From Gymnothorax reevesii (taxonomy: Eukaryota; Chordata; Actinopteri; Anguilliformes; Muraenidae), in the NCBI GenBank assembly GCA_029721435.1, contig CM056574.1, forward strand, positions 73,141,501 to 73,205,500: a stretch of DNA of 64,000 nucleotides, given 5' to 3'. This document shows, piece by piece, positions 9,501 to 22,980 of this stretch. How positions within the stretch are numbered: the stretch's first letter is position 1; every line of letters begins with the position of its first letter. The position numbers were made by a program, and so were the translations under genes. Under the pieces are notes generated by a model, which was given only the letters and a program-made list of their open reading frames with translations, was not told where the DNA came from and ran no database searches.

Positions 9501-9751
9501 GGACATTTCTGAAAAGCAAATCTAAAAAAAAGAAAGTTTTTGAAAAAGTGCATATCTTCACTTCAGAAGCTTATATTCACGTTCTGAGCTTAAAACCTCA
9601 AAGAAGCGTGTTTCCATGAAAGTGCGTATAGCCACAGTTTCAGCGCTCTAGCTCGCTTTCTTACAGAGATAAACGCATATTCACTCCAATTCAGTCATAT
9701 TGTCACAATTCACTCAAGTTTGTCACTTTCCCACTGGGTCACACACAGAAT
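9501..9751. repeat. Truncated C-type monomer with a 99-bp internal deletion (251 bp)
   Basis: The sequence jumps from TTATATTCAC to GTTCTGAGC, losing the whole middle of the monomer. In the intact C monomer at 7749 the two flanking ATTCAC words start at 7823 and 7922, 99 bp apart, and 350 minus 99 gives the 251 bp seen. The loss is thus an exact deletion between 6-bp direct repeats. The same deletion is present at 22380-22630. Confidence 0.93.
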
Positions 9752-10101
9752 GGACATTTTTGACAAGCAAAATTAAAAAAAAGAAAGTTTTTGAAAAGTA
9801 CATATCTTCACTTCAGAAGCTTATATTCACTTAAAATTGGCCATACAAGCACATTGGACCAATCGATACAATATATGCAATGCACTGTGATCTGAAGCTG
9901 TTCCCTGGCCAGAAGCACGCACAGTTTCACATTCTGAGCTTAAAACCTCAAAGAAGCGTGTTTTCATGAAAGCACGTATAGCCACAGTTTCAGCACACTA
10001 GCGCGCTTCCTTACAGAGATAAACGCATAATCACTCGAATTCAGTCATATAGTCACAATTCACTCAAGTTTTTCACTTTCCCACTGGGTTACACACAGAA
10101 T
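9752..10101. repeat. Representative A-type monomer (350 bp)
   Basis: A-type is recognised by GTACATATCTTC, CACTTAAAATTGG, ATTGGACCAATCGATAC, ATATGCAATGCACTG, GTTCCCTGGCCAGAAGC, GTTTCACATTCTG, CATGAAAGCACG, the intact GCGC dyad region and CACTCGAATTCAGTC (an EcoRI site). It is usually followed by B. Confidence 0.8.
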
Positions 10102-11332
10102 GGACATTTTTGACAAGCAAAATTTTAAAAAAAAAGAAAGTTTTTGAAAAAGTGCATATCTTCACTTCAGAAGCTTCTATTCACTTCCAAATGGCCATAC
10201 AAGCACATTGGAACAAACGATACAATATATGCATTGCACTGTGATCTGTAGCTGTTGCCAGGCCGGAAACATGCTCAGATTCACTTTCTGAGCTTAAAAC
10301 CTCAAAGAAGCATGTTTTCATGAAAGTGCGTATAGCCACAGTTTCAGCGCTCTAGCTCGCTTTCTTGCAGAGATAAACGCATATTCACTCCATTTCAGTC
10401 ATATTGTCACAATTCACTCAAGTTTGTCACTTTCTCACTAAGTTACACACAGAAAGGACATTTTTGACAAGCAAAACTAAAAAAAAGAAAGTTTTTGAAA
10501 AGTACATATCTTCACTTCAGAAGCTTATATTCACTTAAAATTGGCCATACAAGCACATTGGACCAATCGATACAATATATGCACTGCACTGTGATCTGAA
10601 GCTGTTGCCAGGCCGGAAACACGCTCAGATTCACTTTCTGAGCTTAAAACCTCAAAGAAGAATGTTTTCATGAAAGTGCGTATAGCCACAGTTTCAGCGC
10701 TCTAGCTCGCTTTCTTACAGAGATAAACGCATATTCACTCCAATTCAGTCATATTGTCACAATTCACTCAAGTTTGTCAATTTCCCACTGGGTTACACAC
10801 AGAATGGACATTTTTGACAAGCAAAATTAAAAAAAAGAAAGTTTTTGAAAAGTACATATCTTCACTTCAGAAGCTTATATTCACTTAAAATTGGCCATAC
10901 AAGCACATTGGACCAATCGATACAATATACGCATTGCACTGTGATCTGAAGCTGTTCCCTGGCCAGAAGCACGCACAGTTTCACATTCTGAGCTTAAAAC
11001 CTCAAAGAAGCGTGTTTCCATGAAAGTGCGTATAGCCACAGTTTCAGCGCTCTAGCGCGCTTCCTTACAGAGATACGAGCATATTCACTCCAATTCAGTA
11101 ATATAGTCACAATTCACTGAAGTTGTTCACTTTCCCACTGAGTAACACACAGAAAGGACATTTTTGACAAGCAAAACTAAAAAAAAGAAAGTTTTTGAAA
11201 AGTAGATATCTTCACTTCAGAAGCTTATATTCACTTCCAAATGGTCATAAAAGCCATTGGACCAAACGATACCATATACGCATTGCACTGTGATCTGAAG
11301 CTGTTCCCAGGCCAGAAACACGCTCAGATTCA

Positions 11333-14300
11333 CGTTCTGAGCTTAAAACCTCAAAGAAGCGTGTTTCCATGAAAGTGCGTATAGCCACAGTTTCAGCGCT
11401 CTAGCTCGCTTTCTTACAGAGATAAACGCATATTCACTCCAATTCAGTCATATTGTCACAATTCACTCAAGTTTGTCACTTTCCCACTGGGTTACACACA
11501 GAATGGAAATTTTTGACAAGCAAAATTAAAAAAAAGAAAGTTTTTGAAAAGTGCATATCTTCACTTCAGAAGCTTATATTCACTTAAAATTGGCCATACT
11601 AGCACATTGGACCAATCGATACAATATATGCAATGCACTGTGATCTGAAGCTGTTCCCTGGCCAGAAGCACGCACAGTTTCACATTCTGAGCTTAAAACC
11701 TCAAAGAAGCGTGTTTTCATGAAAGCACGTATAGCCACAGTTTCAGCGCTCTAGCGCGCTTCCTTACAGAGATAAACGCATCATCACTCGAATTCAGTCA
11801 TATAGTCACAATTCACTCAAGTTTGTCACTTTCCCACTGGGTTACACACAGAATGGACATTTTTGACAAGCAAAATTAAAAAAAAAGAAAGTTTTTGAAA
11901 AAGTGCATATCTTCACTTCAGAAGCTTCTATTCACTTCCAAATGGCCATACAAGCACATTGGAACAAACGATACAATATATGCATTGCACTGTGATCTGA
12001 AGCTGTTGCCAGGCCAGAAACACGCTCAGATTCACGTTCTGAGCTTAAAACCTCAAAGAAGCGTGTTTTCATGAAAGCACGTATAGCCACAGTTTCAGCA
12101 CACTAGCGCGCTTCCTTACAGAGATAAACGCATAATCACTCGAATTCAGTCATATAGTCACAATTCACTCAAGTTTTTCACTTTCCCACTGGGTTACACA
12201 CAGAATGGACATTTTTGACAAGCAAAATTTAAAAAAAAAGAAAGTTTTTGAAAAAGTGCATATCTTCACTTCAGAAGCTTCTATTCACTTCCAAATGGCC
12301 ATACAAGCACATTGGAACAAACGATACAATATATGCATTGCACTGTGATCTGAAGCTGTTGCCAGGCCGGAAACACGCTCAGATTCACGTTCTGAGCTTA
12401 AAACCTCAAAGAAGCATGTTTTCATGAAAGTGCGTTTAGCCACAGTTTCAGCGCTCTAGCTCGCTTTCTTACAGAGATAAACGCATATTCACTCCAATTC
12501 AGTCATATTGTCACAATTCACTCAAGTTTGTCACTTTCTCACTAAGTTACACACAGAAAGGACATTTTTGACAAGCAAAACTAATAAAAGAACGTTTTTG
12601 AAAAGTACATATCTTCACTTCAGAAGCTTATATTCACTTAAAATTGGCCATACAAGCACATTGGACCAATCGATACAATATATGCACTGCACTGTGATCT
12701 GAAGCTGTTGCCAGGCCGGAAACATGCTCAAATTCACTTTCTGAGCTTAAAACCTCAAAGAAGCATGTTTTCATGAAAGTGCGTATAGCCACAGTTTCAG
12801 CGCTCTAGCTCGCTTTCTGACAGAGATAAACGCATATTCACTCCAATTCAGTCATATTGTCAAAATTCACTCAAATTTGTCACTTTCCCACTGGATTACA
12901 CACAGAATGGACATTTTTGACAAGCAAAATTAAAAAAAAAGAAAGTTTTTGAAAAGTACATATCTTCACTTCAGAAGCTTATATTCACTTAAAATTGGCC
13001 ATACAAGCACATTGGACCAATCGATACAATATAAGCATTGCACTGTGATCTGAAGCTGTTCCCTGGCCAGAAGCACGCACAGTTTCACATTCTGAGCTTA
13101 AAACCTCAAAGAAGCGTGTTTCCATGAAAGTGCGTATAGCCACAGTTTCAGCGCTCTAGCGCGCTTCCTTACAGAGATACGAGCATATTCACTCCAATTC
13201 AGTAATATTGTCACAATTCACTGAAGTTGTTCACTTTCCCACTGAGTAACACACAGAATGGACATTTCTCACAAGCAAATCTAAAAAAAAGAAAGTTTTT
13301 GAAAAAGTGCATATCTTCACTTCAGAAGCTTATATTCACTTCCAAATGGCCATAAAAGCCATGGGACCAAACGATACCATATACGCATTGCACTGTGATC
13401 TGAAGCGGTTCCCAGGCCAGAAACACGCTCAGATTCACGTTCTGAGCTTAAAACCTCAAAGAAGCGTGTTTCCATGAAAGTGCGTATAGCCACAGTTTCA
13501 GCGCTCTAGCTCGCTTTCTAACAGAGATAAACGCATATTCACTACAATTCAGTCTTATTGTCACAATTCACTCAAGTTTGTCACTATCCCACTGGGTTAC
13601 ACACAGAATGGACATTTTTGACTAGCAAAATTAAAAAAAAGAAAGTTTTTGAAAAGTACATATCTTCACTTCAGAAGCTTATATTCACTTAAGATTGGCC
13701 ATACAAGCACATTGGACCAATCGATACAATATATGCAATGCACTGTGATCTGAAGCTGTTCCCTGGCCAGAAGCACGCACAGTTTCACATTCTGAGCTTA
13801 AAACCTCAAAGAAGCGTGTTTTCATGAAAGCACGTATAGCCACAGTTTCAGCGCACTAGCGCGCTTCCTTACAGAGACAAACGCATAATCACTCGAATTC
13901 AGTCATATAGTCACAATTCACTCAAGTTTGTCACTTTCCCACTGGGTTACACACAGAAAGGACATTTTTGACAAGTAAAATTAAAAAAAAAGAAAGTTTT
14001 TGAAAAAGTGCATATCTTCACTTCAGAAGCTTCTATTCACTTCCAAATGGCCATACAAGCACATTGGAACAAACGATACAATATATGCATTGCACTGTGA
14101 TCTGAAGCTGTTGCCAGGCCAGAAACACGCTCAGATTCACGTTCTGAGCTTAAAACCTCAAAGAAGCGTGTTTTCATGAAAGCACGTATAGCCACAGTTT
14201 CAGCGCTCTAGCGCGCTTCCTTACAGAGATAAACGCATAATCACTCGAATTCAGTCATATAGTCACAATTCACTCAAGTTTTTCACTTTCCCACTGGGTT

Positions 14301-14491
14301 ACACACAGAATGGACATTTTTGACAAGCAAAATTTAAAAAAAAGAAAGTTTTTGAAAAAGTTCATATCTTCACTTCAGAAGCTTCTATTCACTTCCAAAT
14401 GGCCATACAAGCACATTGGAACAAACGATACAATATATGCATTGCACTGTGATCTGAAGCTGTTGCCAGGCCGCAAACACGCTCAAATTCA
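11333..14491. repeat. Nine-monomer tandem duplication, first copy (3159 bp)
   Basis: Markers at 11505 (GGAAATTTTTGAC), 12583 (CTAATAAAAGAACG), 12909, 13260 and 14312 recur exactly 3159 bp later. The right joint lies in a chimeric monomer: about 14465-14490 reads GCCGCAAACACGCTCAAATTC as in the monomers at 4594 and 17471, then switches to ACGTTCTGAGC with GTGTTTCCATG as in the monomer at 11156. The switch lies in shared sequence near 14487-14494, which sets the unit ends to within a few bases. Confidence 0.88.
12208..12558. repeat. Representative B'-type monomer (351 bp)
   Basis: B and B' share GTGCATATCTTC, GAAGCTTCTATTC, CACTTCCAAATGGCC, ATTGGAACAAACG and GTTGCCAGGCC. B is followed by the AGAAACACG form with GCGTGTTTTC and GCACG. 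B' more often has GGAAACACG or GCAAACACG with GCATGTTTTC and GTGCG. Adjacent B-B' pairs, as at 11855-12558, look like a one-monomer duplication in the ancestral pentamer. Confidence 0.75.
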
Positions 14492-17400
14492 CGTTCTGAG
14501 CTTAAAACCTCAAAGAAGCGTGTTTCCATGAAAGTGCGTATAGCCACAGTTTCAGCGCTCTAGCTCGCTTTCTTACAGAGATAAACGCATATTCACTCCA
14601 ATTCAGTCATATTGTCACAATTCACTCAAGTTTGTCACTTTCCCACTGGGTTACACACAGAATGGAAATTTTTGACAAGCAAAATTAAAAAAAAGAAAGT
14701 TTTTGAAAAGTGCATATCTTCACTTCAGAAGCTTATATTCACTTAAAATTGGCCATACTAGCACATTGGACCAATCGATACAATATATGCAATGCACTGT
14801 GATCTGAAGCTGTTCCCTGGCCAGAAGCACGCACAGTTTCACATTCTGAGCTTAAAACCTCAAAGAAGCGTGTTTTCATGAAAGCACGTATAGCCACAGT
14901 TTCAGCGCTCTAGCGCGCTTCCTTACAGAGATAAACGCATCATCACTCGAATTCAGTCATATAGTCACAATTCACTCAAGTTTGTCACTTTCCCACTGGG
15001 TTACACACAGAATGGACATTTTTGACAAGCAAAATTAAAAAAAAAGAAAGTTTTTGAAAAAGTGCATATCTTCACTTCAGAAGCTTCTATTCACTTCCAA
15101 ATGGCCATACAAGCACATTGGAACAAACGATACAATATATGCATTGCACTGTGATCTGAAGCTGTTGCCAGGCCAGAAACACGCTCAGATTCACGTTCTG
15201 AGCTTAAAACCTCAAAGAAGCGTGTTTTCATGAAAGCACGTATAGCCACAGTTTCAGCACACTAGCGCGCTTCCTTACAGAGATAAACGCATAATCACTC
15301 GAATTCAGTCATATAGTCACAATTCACTCAAGTTTTTCACTTTCCCACTGGGTTACACACAGAATGGACATTTTTGACAAGCAAAATTTAAAAAAAAAGA
15401 AAGTTTTTGAAAAAGTGCATATCTTCACTTCAGAAGCTTCTATTCACTTCCAAATGGCCATACAAGCACATTGGAACAAACGATACAATATATGCATTGC
15501 ACTGTGATCTGAAGCTGTTGCCAGGCCGGAAACACGCTCAGATTCACGTTCTGAGCTTAAAACCTCAAAGAAGCATGTTTTCATGAAAGTGCGTTTAGCC
15601 ACAGTTTCAGCGCTCTAGCTCGCTTTCTTACAGAGATAAACGCATATTCACTCCAATTCAGTCATATTGTCACAATTCACTCAAGTTTGTCACTTTCTCA
15701 CTAAGTTACACACAGAAAGGACATTTTTGACAAGCAAAACTAATAAAAGAACGTTTTTGAAAAGTACATATCTTCACTTCAGAAGCTTATATTCACTTAA
15801 AATTGGCCATACAAGCACATTGGACCAATCGATACAATATATGCACTGCACTGTGATCTGAAGCTGTTGCCAGGCCGGAAACATGCTCAAATTCACTTTC
15901 TGAGCTTAAAACCTCAAAGAAGCATGTTTTCATGAAAGTGCGTATAGCCACAGTTTCAGCGCTCTAGCTCGCTTTCTGACAGAGATAAACGCATATTCAC
16001 TCCAATTCAGTCATATTGTCAAAATTCACTCAAATTTGTCACTTTCCCACTGGATTACACACAGAATGGACATTTTTGACAAGCAAAATTAAAAAAAAAG
16101 AAAGTTTTTGAAAAGTACATATCTTCACTTCAGAAGCTTATATTCACTTAAAATTGGCCATACAAGCACATTGGACCAATCGATACAATATAAGCATTGC
16201 ACTGTGATCTGAAGCTGTTCCCTGGCCAGAAGCACGCACAGTTTCACATTCTGAGCTTAAAACCTCAAAGAAGCGTGTTTCCATGAAAGTGCGTATAGCC
16301 ACAGTTTCAGCGCTCTAGCGCGCTTCCTTACAGAGATACGAGCATATTCACTCCAATTCAGTAATATTGTCACAATTCACTGAAGTTGTTCACTTTCCCA
16401 CTGAGTAACACACAGAATGGACATTTCTCACAAGCAAATCTAAAAAAAAGAAAGTTTTTGAAAAAGTGCATATCTTCACTTCAGAAGCTTATATTCACTT
16501 CCAAATGGCCATAAAAGCCATGGGACCAAACGATACCATATACGCATTGCACTGTGATCTGAAGCGGTTCCCAGGCCAGAAACACGCTCAGATTCACGTT
16601 CTGAGCTTAAAACCTCAAAGAAGCGTGTTTCCATGAAAGTGCGTATAGCCACAGTTTCAGCGCTCTAGCTCGCTTTCTAACAGAGATAAACGCATATTCA
16701 CTACAATTCAGTCTTATTGTCACAATTCACTCAAGTTTGTCACTATCCCACTGGGTTACACACAGAATGGACATTTTTGACTAGCAAAATTAAAAAAAAG
16801 AAAGTTTTTGAAAAGTACATATCTTCACTTCAGAAGCTTATATTCACTTAAGATTGGCCATACAAGCACATTGGACCAATCGATACAATATGTGCAATGC
16901 ACTGTGATCTGAAGCTGTTCCCTGGCCAGAAGCACGCACAGTTTCACATTCTGAGCTTAAAACCTCAAAGAAGCGTGTTTTCATGAAAGCACGTATAGCC
17001 ACAGTTTCAGCGCACTAGCGCGCTTCCTTACAGAGACAAACGCATAATCACTCGAATTCAGTCATATAGTCACAATTCACTCAAGTTTGTCACTTTCCCA
17101 CTGGGTTACACACAGAAAGGACATTTTTGACAAGTAAAATTAAAAAAAAAGAAAGTTTTTGAAAAAGTGCATATCTTCACTTCAGAAGCTTCTATTCACT
17201 TCCAAATGGCCATACAAGCACATTGGAACAAACGATACAATATATGCATTGCACTGTGATCTGAAGCTGTTGCCAGGCCAGAAACACGCTCAGATTCACG
17301 TTCTGAGCTTAAAACCTCAAAGAAGCGTGTTTTCATGAAAGCACGTATAGCCACAGTTTCAGCGCTCTAGCGCGCTTCCTTACAGAGATAAACGCATAAT

Positions 17401-17650
17401 CACTCGAATTCAGTCATATAGTCACAATTCACTCAAGTTTTTCACTTTCCCACTGGGTTACACACAGAATGGACATTTTTGACAAGCAAAATTTAAAAAA
17501 AAGAAAGTTTTTGAAAAAGTTCATATCTTCACTTCAGAAGCTTCTATTCACTTCCAAATGGCCATACAAGCACATTGGAACAAACGATACAATATATGCA
17601 TTGCACTGTGATCTGAAGCTGTTGCCAGGCCGCAAACACGCTCAAATTCA
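14492..17650. repeat. Nine-monomer tandem duplication, second copy (3159 bp)
   Basis: It repeats 11333-14491 with only scattered single-base changes, for example CAATATGTGC near 16891 where the first copy has CAATATATGC. At its end the sequence continues into the CACTTTCTGAGC form seen after 4594, showing that this copy keeps the original right neighbour. Confidence 0.88.
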
Positions 17651-18524
17651 CTTTCTGAGCTTAAAACCTCAAAGAAGCATGTTTTCATGAAAGTGCGTAT
17701 AGCCACAGTTTCAGCGCTCTAGCTCGCTTTCTTACAGAGATAAACGCATATTCACTCCAATTCAGTCATATTGTCACAATTCACTCAAGTTTGTCACTTT
17801 CTCACTAAGTTACACACAGAAAGGACATTTTTGACAAGCAAAACTAAAAAAAAGAAAGTTTTTGAAAAGTACATATCTTCACTTCAGAAGCTTATATTCA
17901 CTTAAAATTGGCCATACAAGCACATTGGACCAATCGATACAATATACGCATTGCACTGTGATCTGAAGCTGTTCCCTGGCCAGAAGCACGCACAGTTTCA
18001 CATTCTGAGCTTAAAACCTCAAAGAAGCGTGTTTTCATGAAAGCACGTATAGCCACAGTTTCAGCGCTCTAGCTCGCTTTCTTACAGAGATAAACGCATA
18101 TTCACTCCAATTCAGTCATATAGTCACAATTCACTCAAGTTTTTCACTTTCCCACCTGGTTACACACAGAATGGACATTTTTGACAAGCAAAATTTAAAA
18201 AAAGAAAGTTTTTGAAAAAGTGCATATCTTCACTTCAGAAGCTTATATTCACTTCCAAATGGCCATACAAGCACATTGGACCAAACGATACCATATAAGC
18301 ATTGCACTGTGATCTGAAGCTGTTCCCTGGCCAGAAACACGCACAGTTTCACTTTCTGAGCTTAAAACCTTAAAGAAGCGTGTTTCCATGAAAGTGCGTA
18401 TAGCCACAGTTTCAGCGCTCTAGCGCGCTTCCTTACAGAGATACGAGCATATTCACTCCAATTCAGTCATATTGTCACAATTCACTCAAGTTTGTCACTT
18501 TCTCACTAAGTTACACACAGAAAG

Positions 18525-18876
18525 GTTATTTTTGACAAGCAAAACTAAAAAAAAGAAAGTTTTTGAAAAGTACATATCTTCACTTCAGAAGCTTATATTC
18601 ACTTAAAATTGGCCATACAAGCACATTGGACCAATCGATACAATATATGCACTGCACTGTGATCTGAAGCTGTTGCCAGGCCGGAAACATGCTCAGATTC
18701 ACTTTCTGAGCTTAAAACCTCAAAGAAGCATGTTGTCATGAAAGTGCGTATAGCCACAGTTTCAGCGCTCTAGCTCGCTTTCTTACAGAGATAAACGCAT
18801 ATTCACTCCAATTCAGTCATATTGTCACAATTCACTCAAATTTGCCACTTTCCCACTGGGTTACACACAGAATGGA
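18525..18876. repeat. Satellite monomer with altered register motif
   Basis: The usual GGACATTTTT reads GGTTATTTTT here, while the matching monomer at 5647 in copy 1 is normal. It is a private change of copy 2 and a useful landmark for read mapping. Confidence 0.75.
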
Positions 18877-21800
18877 CATTTTTGACTAGCAAAATTAAAA
18901 AAAAGAAAGTTTTTGAAAAGTACATATCTTCACTTCAGAAGCTTATATTCACTTAAAATTGGCCATACAAGCACATTGGACCAATCGATACCATATACGC
19001 ATTGCACTGTGATCTGAAGCTGTTCCCTGGCCAGAAGCACGCACAGTTTCACATTCTGAGCTTAAAACCTCAAAGAAGCGTGTTTCCATGAAAGTGCGTA
19101 TTGCCACAGTTTCAGCGCTCTAGCGCGCTTCCTTACAGAGATACGAGCATATTCACTCCAATTCAGTAATATAGTCACAATTCACTGAAATTGTTCACTT
19201 TCCCACTGAGTAACACACAGAATGGACATTTCTGACAAGCAAATCTAAAAAAAAGAAAGTTTTTGAAAAAGTGCATATCTTCACTTCAGAAGCTTATATT
19301 CACTTCCAAATGGCCATAAAAGCCATTGGACCAAACGATACCATATACGCATTGCACTGTGATCTGAAGCTGTTCCCCGGCCAGAAACACGCTCAGATTC
19401 ACGTTCTGAGCTTAAAACCTCAAAGAAGCGTGTTTCCATGAAAGTGCGTATAGTCACAGTTTCAGCGCTCTAGCTCGCTTGCTAACAGAGATAAACGCAT
19501 ATTCACTCCAATTCAGTCATATTGTCACAATTCACTCAAGTTTGTCACTTTCCCACTGGGTTACACACAGAATGGACATTTTTGACTAGCAAAATTAAAA
19601 AAAAGAAAGTTTTTGAAAAGTACATATCTTCACTTCAGAAGCTTATATTCACTTAAAATTGGCCATACAAGCACATTGGACCAATCGATACAATATATGC
19701 AATGCACTGTGATCTGAAGCTGTACCCTGGCCAGGAGCACGCACAGTTTCACATTCTGAGCTTAAAACCTCAAAGAAGCGTGTTTTCATGAAAGTGCGTA
19801 TAGCCACAGTTTCAGCGCTCTAGCGCGCTTCCTGACAGAGATAAACGCATCATCACTCGAATTCAGTCATATAGTCACAATTCACTCAAGTTTGTCAGTT
19901 TCCCACTGGGTTACACACAGAAAGGACATTTTTGACAAGCAAAATTAAAAAAAAAGAAAGTTTTTGAAAAAGTGCATATCTTCACTTCAGAAGCTTATAT
20001 TCACTTCCAAATGGCCATACAAGCACATTGGAACAAACGATACAATATATGCACTGCACTGTGATCTGAAGCTGTTGCCAGGCCAGAAATATGCTCAGAT
20101 TCACGTTCTGAGCTTAAAACCTCAAAGAAGCATGTTTTCATGAAAGTGCGTATCGCCACAGTTTCAGCGCTCTAGCTCGCTTTCTTACAGAGATAAACGC
20201 ATATTCACTCCAATTCAGTCATATTGTCACAATTCACTCAAGTTTGTCACTTTCCCACTAAGTTACACACAGAAAGGACATTTTTGACAAGCAAAACTAA
20301 AAAAAGGAAAGTTTTTGAAAAAGTACATATCTTCACTTCAGAAGCTTATATTCACTTAAAATTGGCCATACAAGCACATTGGACCAATCGATACAATATA
20401 TGCAATGCACTGTCATCTGAAGCTGTTCCCTGGCCAGAAGCACGCACAGTTTCACATTCTGAGCTTAAAACCTCAAAGAAGCGTGTTTTCATGAAAGCAA
20501 GTATAGCCACAGTTTCAGCGCTCTAGCGCGCTTCCTTACAGAGATACGAGCATATTCCCTCCAATTCAGTAATATAGTCACAATTCACTGAAATTGTTCA
20601 CTTTCCCACTGAGAAACACACAGAATGGACATTTCTGACAAGCAAATCTAAAAAAAAGAAAGTTTTTGAAAAAGTGCATATCTTCACTTCAGAAGCTTAT
20701 ATTCACTTCCAAATGGCCATAAAAGCCATTGGACCAAACAATACCATATACGCATTGCACTGTGATCTGAAGCTGTTCCCAGGCCAGAAACACGCTCAGA
20801 TTCACGTTCTGAGCTTAAAACCTCAAAGAAGTGTGTTTCCATGAAAGTGCGTATAGCCACAGTTTCAGCGCTCTAGCTCGCTTGCTAACAGAGATAAACG
20901 CATATTCACTCCAATTCAGTCATATTGTCACAATTCACTCAAGTTTGTCACTTTCCCACTGGGTTACACACAGAATGGACATTTTTGACTAGCAAAATTA
21001 AAAAAAAGAAAGTTTTTGAAAAGTACATATCTTCACTTCAGAAGCTTATATTCACTTAAAATTGGCCATACAAGCACATTGGACCAATCGATACAATATA
21101 TGCAATGCACTGTGATCTGAAGCTGTACCCTGGCCAGGAGCACGCACAGTTTCACATTCTGAGCTTAAAACCTCAAAGAAGCGTGTTTTCGTGAAAGTGC
21201 GTATAGCCACAGTTTCAGCGCTCTAGCTCGCTTTCTTACAGAGATAAACGCATCATCACTCGAATTCAGTCATATAGTCACAATTCACTCAAGTTTGTCA
21301 CTTTCCCACTGGGTTACACACAGAAAGGACATTTTTGACAAGCAAAATTAAAAAAAAAGAAAGTTTTTGAAAAAGTGCATATCTTCACTTCAGAAGCTTA
21401 TATTCACTTCCAAATGGCCATACAAGCACATTGGAACAAACGATACAATATATGCATCGCACTGTGATCTGAAGCTGTTGCCAGGCCGGAAACACGCTCA
21501 GATTCACTTTCTGAGCTTAAAACCTCAAAGAAGAATGTTTTCATGAAAGTGCGTATTGCCACAGTTTCAGCGCTCTAGCTCGCTTTCTTACAGAGATAAA
21601 CGCATATTCACTCCAATTCAGTCATATTGTCACAATTCACTCAAGTCTGTCACTTTCTCACTAAGTTACACACAGAAAGGACATTTTTGACAAGCAAAAC
21701 TAAAAAAAAGAAAGTTTTTGAAAAGTACATATCTTCACTTCAGAAGCTTATATTCACTTAAAATTGGCCATACAAGCACATTGGACCAATCGATACAATA

Positions 21801-22379
21801 TATGCACTGCACTGTGATCTGAAGCTGTTGCCAGGCCGGAAACACGCTCAGATTCACTTTCTGAGCTTAAAACCTCAAAGAATAATGTTTTCATGAAAGT
21901 GCGTATAGCCACAGTTTCAGCGCTCTAGCTCGCTTTCTTACAGAGATAAACGCATATTCACTCCAATTCAGTCATATTGTCACAATTCACTCAAGTTTGT
22001 CACTTTCCCACTGGGTTACACACAGAATGGACATTTTTGACAAGCAAAATTAAAAAAAAAGAAAGTTTTTGAAAAGTACATATCTTCACTTCAGAAGCTT
22101 ATATTCACTTAAAATTGGCCATACAAGCACATTGGACCAATCGATACAATATACGCATTGCACTGTGATCTGAAGCTGTTCCCTGGCCAGAAGCACGCAC
22201 AGTTTCACATTCTGAGCTTAAAACCTCAAAGAAGCGTGTTTCCATGAAAGTGCGTATAGCCACAGTTTCAGCGCTCTAGCACGCTTCCTTACAGAGATAC
22301 GAGCATATTCACTCCAATTCAGTAATATAGTCACAATTCACTGAAGTTGTTCACTTTCCCACTGAGTAACACACAGAAT

Positions 22380-22630
22380 GGACATTTCTGACAAGCAAAT
22401 CTAAAAAAAAGAAAGTTTTTGAAAAAGTGCATATCTTCACTTCAGAAGCTTATATTCACGTTCTGAGCTTAAAACCTCAAAGAAGCGTGTTTCCATGAAA
22501 GTGCGTATAGCCACAGTTTCAGCGCTCTAGCTCGCTTTCTTACAGAGATAAACGCATATTCACTCCAATTCAGTCATATTGTCACAATTCACTCAAGTTT
22601 GTCACTTTCCCACTGGGTCACACACAGAAT
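22380..22630. repeat. Second copy of the truncated C-type monomer (251 bp)
   Basis: It has the same joint (TTATATTCAC to GTTCTGAGC) and the same neighbours as 9501-9751, 12879 bp upstream. The deletion therefore happened once and was copied with the block. A single change (GACAAGC here, GAAAAGC near 9511) separates the two. Confidence 0.93.
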
Positions 22631-22980
22631 GGACATTTTTGACAAGCAAAATTAAAAAAAAGAAAGTTTTTGAAAAGTACATATCTTCACTTCAGAAGCT
22701 TATATTCACTTAAAATTGGCCATACAAGCACATTGGACCAATCGATACAATATATGCAATGCACTGTGATCTGAAGCTGTTCCCTGGCCAGAAGCACGCA
22801 CAGTTTCACATTCTGAGCTTAAAACCTCAAAGAAGCGTGTTTTCATGAAAGCACGTATAGCCACAGTTTCAGCACACTAGCGCGCTTCCTTACAGAGATA
22901 AACGCATAATCACTCGAATTCAGTCATATAGTCACAATTCACTCAAGTTTTTCACTTTCCCACTAAGTTACACACAGAAA
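22631..22980. repeat. Chimeric A monomer at a one-monomer loss
   Basis: The monomer begins like 9752-10101 but its end changes from CAAGTTTTTCACTTTCCCACT to AAGTTACAC, the sequence that precedes 10456. The B monomer of 10102-10455 is missing. After this point the offset to copy 1 falls from 12879 to 12525. Unequal exchange within the shared CACTTTCYCACT stretch near 22961-22975 explains it. Confidence 0.85.

Larger units (their letters stand above)
2137..11854. repeat. Higher-order block, copy 1 (28 monomers, 9718 bp)
   Basis: Private variants here recur downstream at constant offsets. The monomer starts 2137, 3191 and 4594 match 11855, 12909 and 14312 (offset 9718), and 15014, 16069 and 17471 (offset 12877-12878). 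Markers include CTGGATTACAC before 3191, GACATTTCTCACAAGC at 3543, AAGCGGTTCCC near 3686, CTTGCTAACAG near 6601 and 8002, and the 99-bp deletion after 9501. The block contains type runs A-B-B'-D-E-C and A-B-D-E-C. Confidence 0.85.
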
